Shown in pieces: positions 59,101 to 64,000 of a stretch of 64,000 nt of DNA. Origin of the DNA: Progne subis subis (taxonomy: Eukaryota; Chordata; Aves; Passeriformes; Hirundinidae); contig JAKJHU010000168.1 of assembly GCA_022316685.1 (NCBI GenBank), forward strand, positions 124,001-188,000, in the 5' to 3' direction. Under the pieces are notes generated by a model. That model worked only from the letters and a program-made list of their open reading frames with translations, made no database searches and had not been told where the DNA came from. Every line of letters begins with the position of its first letter. The first letter of the stretch is position 1. A program made the translations under genes and the position numbers.

Positions 59101-60788
59101 CCAGACTGGATCCCTGCCCAAAACAGATTTGCAGCAGGCTCTGCTCTGACCTTGAAGCAATGAGAGCTGGAAAGGCATTTAATCATAGAATCACTTTGGT
59201 TGGAAAAGACCTTCAAGATCATTGAGTCCAGCTGTAAATGCAGCACTGCCAAAGTCACCACTAACCCAAGTTTCCAAGTGCCACATGCACATGACTTCTA
59301 AATCCCTCCAGGGCTGGGGACTCCACGCTGTCCTGGGCAGCCTGTGCCAAATTCCATCCTCCTGGCTGGGATGTGACTGCTCTTTCACAGTGTTCAGGAA
59401 ATCTTCCTCCAGAGGCTGGGAGGTGATTCCTAAACTATGTGAGTTAGCAGGCTCCCAGGAGTATTGATATCCCAGAGCACATCCTCATGAAGCTCTTGAA
59501 TTTCTTTACTTCTGCCCCTTCATGAGTGACATGTGAATGTCTCACATGTCACATCAGGACCATCTCGACGGAGTGACTTGGAATCTCTGGGCTACTGCCT
59601 TCTGAAATGGCTCTGTGGCATTTTGCCTTGGTCTGATGAGCTGGCCAAAGTACAAGCTGTGGTGGAACAGAAAGAAAGGTAGGAGAAATCATCTATTCTT
59701 CTGGGAAATGCTCAGCAGAGAACGGCAAGGGGGGTTTGTGACTGAAATCCCCAGGTCACAATACATTGTTGGGATGTGGTAAATCCCACAGCCAAGGCTG
59801 AGCTTGGCCCCAGGGAGTTTGATGAACCCCAAGTTCTGCTTCATCCAGAACACGGCCAGCTGCGTTCAGTCTTTTGGGGGTTTTTTTTGTCTGTTAAGGC
59901 CAGGTGCTCAGGTGCCTGCTCCATTGCTTCTCACCTGACAGGACTCTGTGCTGACTGTTCCAGGTACAGAAAGGATGTGAGATGCCTGCTCCAACTGTGC
60001 TTCAAGCAGAGATCCATTCCAGGTATGGGCTTGCTCTCAGTGGCAGTGGGACTCAGGCATGGAGGATTGACTGTACTTGAAGCCAGAATTTTCTCTGTGC
60101 TGGTCCAGAATGGTTTCCAATGGTGATGGTGACCAAACATTGCACAAACTGTCTGGCAGGCTGGGAACAAATCCCTTGTTCTCTGTACAGAAGAACAAGG
60201 GCTGTTTTCCATGATCTGCTTTCATGAACCTTGCTGAAGGGACAGTTGTGCTGGTGGGTTTGGAAATGAAATATCTGGGGCTAGGTCACTTCCCCATCCC
60301 GTTTTTTTTCTCAGAGAAGCTGTGACTGTCCCATGCCTGAAAAGTGTTCAAGGCCAGGTTGGATGGGCTTGGAGCAACCTGGAATAGTGGAAGGTGTCTC
60401 TGCACACAGCAGGGGGTGGGATGAGATGGGCTTCAAAGTCCCTTCCAACCCAAACCTGTTGGTGATTCTATTTTATTGTACAGTTCTGTGATTTTTTGAG
60501 CTTTGTATTAACCGTGGTTTGGTTTTCCTCTGCAGCTGCCTGGGGGGATGGGTGAGTGGCTGCAGGACGAGGAGCCAGAAATGGCCATTTGGCAGCTGGA
60601 GTTTCTGTGCTGCTCCAATGTGAGTCCCTTTCTTTGCAGATGCCCTGGAGAGCTACCTGCAGCAGGTGATGGCACTGGAGTATGAGGAGAAGCCTAACTA
60701 CGCAGCCCTGCGGCAGCTCTTTGGGAAGCCACTGGAGAAGATGAAAGCTTCAGCTTACGACTCTGTGGATGTCCGAGTGGTGCCCTGA
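52976..60788 (+). CDS. VRK3: VRK3: vaccinia-related kinase 3 (pseudokinase family)
   Basis: Exons with consistent phases: 52976-53076, 53151-53485, 54936-54988, 56664-56730, 57444-57528, 57945-58047, 58386-58478, 58665-58797, 59558-59678, 59964-60022, 60640-60788. They give 432 residues. An alternative start at 53131 reads straight through the first acceptor and gives 405. The N-terminus has a zinc ribbon (FCPQCG...FCPACG), then a proline/serine-rich linker shorter than in human, then the kinase-like domain. Glycine loop QGGCGLVYE, lysine in SYTLKLDAKDG, catalytic loop YVHGDITAENI, and GYG in place of DFG (LAGYGFAFRYCPGGKH). GRSLQ, GSRTPHEG and YEEKPNYAAL match VRK3 specifically. Mammalian VRK3 is a nuclear pseudokinase that activates the phosphatase VHR (DUSP3). 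Confidence 0.94.
53668..53905 (-). mobile_element. CR1 fragment (VRK3 intron 2)
   Basis: Reverse-oriented: 'tattctgagttggaaagaac', 'ccagctcctggccctgcaca', 'gagcgttgtccaaaggctcc', 'gggagcctgggcagtgcccc'. Confidence 0.88.
53906..54935. other. VRK3 intron 2, right part
   Basis: About 1 kb of intron with no recognisable exon or repeat. It ends at a clear pyrimidine tract and CACAG acceptor. Confidence 0.5.
54989..56663. other. VRK3 intron 3
   Basis: About 1.7 kb between the exon ending TLKL and that starting DAKDGRI. No transposon, RNA gene or further exon is recognised. Confidence 0.5.
59180..59420 (-). mobile_element. CR1 fragment (VRK3 intron 8)
   Basis: Reverse-oriented: 'aatcatagaatcactttggt', 'tggaaaagaccttcaagatc', 'ctccagggctggggactcca', 'ctgtcctgggcagcctgtgc'. 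Confidence 0.9.
60330..60490 (+). mobile_element. CR1 3' fragment (VRK3 last coding intron)
   Basis: 'gttcaaggccaggttggatg', 'ggcttggagcaacctggaat', 'agtggaaggtgtctctgc', then 'aaagtcccttccaacccaaa' form the forward CR1 tail. Confidence 0.9.
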
Positions 60789-61154
60789 GGTGAGTGCTGG
60801 TACCTGCTGTGTGTGCCCTGTACTGCCACAGGCAGGTGGGGACAGAGCAGGCTGGGCTGTGACATCTCTCCAGGTGAGACCAACCTGCTCCTCCTGGTGC
60901 AGTCACTACCTACTGAAACCAGTCCAGTGCTACACAAAGCCAGGCTTAGCCTGTGGTTCCTCAATTTTTTCTGGAAATAATTGCCCATGAAGGAATACAA
61001 CAGGGGTTAATAAAGCAAAGGCTGAAGGGGCTGCAGCGGTGATAACAGAATGCAGACTCAGGCCATATGGTAATTTTTTCTTTTTTTTAAATCTGAAGCT
61101 CTGGGCTATACTTTTTGCTTTTCTCTCTCAGAAAGCAGCCTGTAGTTCTGGTTT

Positions 61155-61214
61155 TAGTGCCTCAGCCCTGAGGTACTGGCTCTCTAGTGCCTCAGCCCTG
61201 AGGTACTGGCTCTC
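61155..61214. repeat. 30-bp tandem duplication
   Basis: Two identical adjacent 30-base copies start TAGTGCCTCAGCCCTGAGGT at 61155 and 61185. Within each, CTCAGCCCTGAG is an inverted repeat. Confidence 0.95.
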
Positions 61215-61704
61215 ACGCCCAGGTACTATTTTAGCCATGAGGCACCTCCAAGAGTGAGGCTTGATACAGAGCCAGATCTGGTTTTAGTGCAGGGCTGCAT
61301 CACCCAAGGCTCTGCATCCAGCAGCAAGAACAGAGCCAGCTCTTCACATAATTTCCTCTTCCTGGGAAGGAATTAAACTGATTAATCTTCCCCTTCTCTG
61401 CTTTTATTTTTTTCAGATCAAGGAAGAGCTCAGAGCTTCCTGCAGTGAGGCCTTTTCCTGTGATATATTTTCACTTTTACCAGTTTTAGAATGAGAGAGG
61501 TTTTTTATAAGCATTTTATTCCCATGTTAATGTGACCCAGTGCTAAAGTTTGAGCTGCTGCTGTACCAAGTTAATGTGAAGACACTCCTGCATGGCAGAT
61601 CAGGGGGAGCAGTAGCTGGAGAACTGCAGTGGAGCCACTGTGAGCCGGGGAACTAAATCAGGGATTTTTCTCTTTTGAGTGAGAGTGGCAGTACGTGGTT
61701 TTGT

Positions 61705-61710
61705 AATAAA
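61705..61710 (+). terminator. VRK3: VRK3 poly(A) signal
   Basis: Canonical AATAAA in the inferred last exon, about 290 bases past its acceptor, followed by a T- and GT-rich stretch (GCTGTTGGATATTTGT). Confidence 0.75.
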
Positions 61711-61725
61711 CTTTCTGGACAAGTA

Positions 61726-62744
61726 CCCAAGGCTGCTGTTGGATATTTGTCAGATTCAAGGCCTTTCTGGAGCTCCTGTAGGATTGTGAGGGTGATTTGA
61801 GCCCTATGCTCCTTGTGAGGTTCGTGTAAATAGCCTTCAGGCAGTGCCACTGCAAGTTAACCATCAGAACTCAGCTCAGAGCTGACCCTGACCTCAGCCC
61901 AGCAGTTCTCCAAGCCTCAGGCCAGGGAATGAGGGGAAGGAAGACCGCAACCAGTCTCTATTACCAAAACGATTTTATAAAAAACAGTCAATAAACACTC
62001 ACTACACTGTGTGTATCTGAAGTGTTGCCAATGCCACAGTAACTTCTAAACAGTCCTGGAGTCCAGTTCCAGTGTTAACTTTAGTGACATCTTTTTGAAG
62101 TCTTGTACCTTGGTATTCCAATTCCTATATGTTAAGGCACTGAAGGATTTTTCAGGTGAGGAAAACATGGCAACAAGAGAAGAGGCAAATGGAGTTTAAA
62201 CCATGTGAGAGGTAGGTGAGAGAGCAGCTCAGACCTGCAGTGAGCCTTCATTTACCTCTGGGGTTTTTTCAGTAAAAACCTAGTATCAGTGCAGCAAATG
62301 CCACAGACAAGAAGAGGGGAGCTGAGGGAGACCTGGACAGAGTAAAAAGGCAGCACAACCTCAAAATAGGTCTTTCAAGTGGAAGAATTCAAGCATAGTG
62401 TTACATTCAGAAACTTGAGAACCAATGTCAATTCATTTCATTCGTAGTGCCAGGCCTCAGAGGAAGCAAGGGACAGGACAGTTCTTTTCTATCACTAAGA
62501 GGGATGATAAAACTGGGCTATGAATTTCATAGAGAGAAGCAGAACCTTAGCAGAGGATCAGACAATAGGGGGATACAGTAAAAAGGCAGCTGTGAAGGGA
62601 GGAAATAGCCCAGGTATACAAGATAGACAAGGCTGAAGGGAAGGTATTCTGGAGGTATTTACAATTATTCACTATCATCCCTGTCTGACTGCAACAGAAA
62701 ATACATTTTCCAGAAATCCTAGAAGTGTTAAAAGCATGAAGAAA
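61726..62744 (-). other. CCNF: Gap and probable CCNF 3' UTR
   Basis: About 1 kb between the VRK3 signal and the CCNF stop codon. No canonical AATAAA is seen on the minus strand. The variant TATAAA (plus 61973-61978) would give a CCNF 3' UTR of about 790 bases. No other gene is recognised. Confidence 0.45.
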
Positions 62745-63844
62745 TCAGAGGCTTAAGAAGCCCAAGTTCAGCCTTTGTTCAGTGTGTCCTGCCATGTTTT
62801 TTCTCTTTACTTGCCTCCTGTGCAGGTAATGGGGCTGGCAGGGCTCCCTTTCCATGGCATTGCCATGGGGCAGTGCTGAGGTAGGTTTGGGGGGAGCTCC
62901 AGGGCTGCCTTCAACAGAAGATGTAGGACTGGCAGTGTTGACAGAGGAGTAGCCCTGAGCTCCCCTCAGGGGTTGGGATTCCTTGGGGTGAGATAGGCCC
63001 CTGGCAGCTCCCCCTTCCCGTGGGGTGCCCCAGAGCCATCCCACTCTCCAGGCAGGCTGTCCTCATCACTGGAGTCCTGGGCACAGTGCTCTGCAGGGTC
63101 CAGGTACAGCACTGTCACATCCAGGATCCCACTAGGGCTGGTCACTGCAGGAATGGGAAAAGAGAAACCTTAGTTTGTCCCAGTCCAGAACCAAGCACAC
63201 ACTCAGCACAGAGTCAAGCAGAAGAAAGCCAAGCAAGAGTCAACCTGTCTGCTCACACCTGGAGGGCAGAACTAAGTTCACCATCTATTCACACAGCATC
63301 TTTTCTTCCCTCAGACCATTTGAACACGTACTAAGAGCTGTTAGAAAATGAGCAGCCAGGCCCAGGGTCAGCCAAAAACAACAGCTAATTAGTGTTTCTA
63401 AGACAGTGGCTCATTCATCACATTTGGTGCACTGCAAACAGCCTGACTTTGAAATGCTGATACAAAATCCCTCATCATGTTCTGAAGCAGTGCAAAGGAC
63501 AGATAGATACCTCAGAGAGTTTTAACAATTATAACCAGAGGGGAAGGGGAAGAGTTTTTCCAGCTGGTCTTCAGGTGAAAGTTCAGGCAGCTGGTGCCTG
63601 AGAAACAGTTTTAAGCAAAAATTAAAGACAGGTTTATTCTTCTTGGCTGCTTTTTATAAACATAAACTGCTCACCATCTCCTTCTCGCTCGCCTTCGCTT
63701 TCCTGATCACCTTCATAACCAGAGCAGGAATCTAAACTCCAGTCAAGGAAGTTGTCCAGCAGACTTTCTTCCTGGGAGGACAGCTCTGCTGTGGGTGTAG
63801 TCACAAAGCTGCCTCTATCATCCTGAATGCTGTCTTCCCTCCTC
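62745..63844 (-). CDS. CCNF: CCNF: cyclin F, last two coding exons (5' part outside window)
   Basis: Exons 63675-63844 and 62745-63144 on the minus strand, joined in phase (GAT G then TG ACC). They encode the C-terminal PEST-like region: DDRGSFVTTPTAELSSQEES, FLDWSLDSCSGYEGDQESEG, SGILDVTVLYLDP, then GYSSVNTASPTSSVEGSPG, RRQVKR and the terminus NLGFLSL. All match the tail of vertebrate cyclin F. Cyclin F is the substrate-recognition subunit of an SCF ubiquitin ligase that degrades CP110, RRM2 and others; its F-box and cyclin box are encoded upstream, beyond base 64000. The region from 63845 to 64000 is intron. The gene is tail to tail with VRK3. Confidence 0.95.
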
Positions 63845-64000
63845 CTGTAGCAAAACACCCCAGAAATCACATTGTTAAAAGCCAAGTCTTTTCCAGCTCT
63901 TTTAATGGATATGTCAAGATGGTGACGGGAAAATTGATTGTATTTAGGAATGAAACCTCAGGGTACCAGAGAGGAGGAAAGCTCTGGCTGATCTTCAGAG

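Larger units (their letters stand above)
60789..61725 (+). other. VRK3: VRK3 3' UTR with an intron after the stop codon
   Basis: The stop TGA (60786-60788) is followed by a near-perfect donor, GAG then GTGAGT. A strong acceptor (a long T tract ending TTTCAG) lies at 61416, so the final exon probably runs 61417 to about 61725. The intron carries a 30-bp tandem duplication. The stop is within 2 bases of the junction, too close for nonsense-mediated decay. Confidence 0.65.

Noticed and set aside
61989..61994. AATAAA on the plus strand as an alternative VRK3 end
   Set aside because: A better-placed signal lies at 61705, and this one falls in the probable CCNF 3' UTR on the opposite strand.

Overview
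The window is vertebrate nuclear DNA, almost certainly from a bird. Five interrupted protein-coding genes and the 3' end of a sixth can be read exon by exon against their vertebrate families. About nineteen CR1 LINE fragments of the avian type lie in introns and between genes. The GC-rich, compact layout with CpG-island promoters fits an avian microchromosome. The species cannot be named from the sequence alone.

Layout, left to right: WFIKKN1 (+, 1399-3978); METTL26 (-, 4798-7311), tail to tail with it; tRNA-Gly(CCC) (-, 7428-7498) just upstream of METTL26; MCRIP2 (+, 9190-12275); ABCA3 (-, coding 15747-40497, probable non-coding first exon near 45.44-45.56 kb), tail to tail with MCRIP2; a gene-poor 7.4 kb; VRK3 (+, 52976-60788, plus a spliced 3' UTR exon to about 61.73 kb); and the last two coding exons of CCNF (-, 62745-63844), whose 5' part lies beyond the right edge. 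WFIKKN1-METTL26-tRNA-MCRIP2 is the order I recall from human 16p13.3. ABCA3 and CCNF are also 16p13.3 genes in human but more than 1 Mb away, and human VRK3 is on chromosome 19, so the right half is rearranged relative to mammals.

ABCA3 is complete and open: 30 coding exons, every exon phase consistent, 1708 codons before the stop, both ATP-binding cassettes with all motifs. VRK3 and MCRIP2 are also open. WFIKKN1 has a one-base insertion that creates a stop in its second Kunitz domain, and METTL26 has one surplus G at the start of exon 3. Both are more likely assembly errors than real lesions, but that must be tested.

The genes do not form an operon-like system. WFIKKN1 is a secreted TGF-beta-family antagonist; METTL26 a putative methyltransferase; MCRIP2 a stress-granule and corepressor-linked protein; ABCA3 a lamellar-body phospholipid pump; VRK3 a pseudokinase; CCNF an SCF ubiquitin-ligase subunit. 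I found no previously undescribed system. The most interesting points are the unusually intact catalytic motifs of this VRK3, the rearranged gene order, a probable GC-AG intron in ABCA3, and several minisatellites next to promoters and splice sites.
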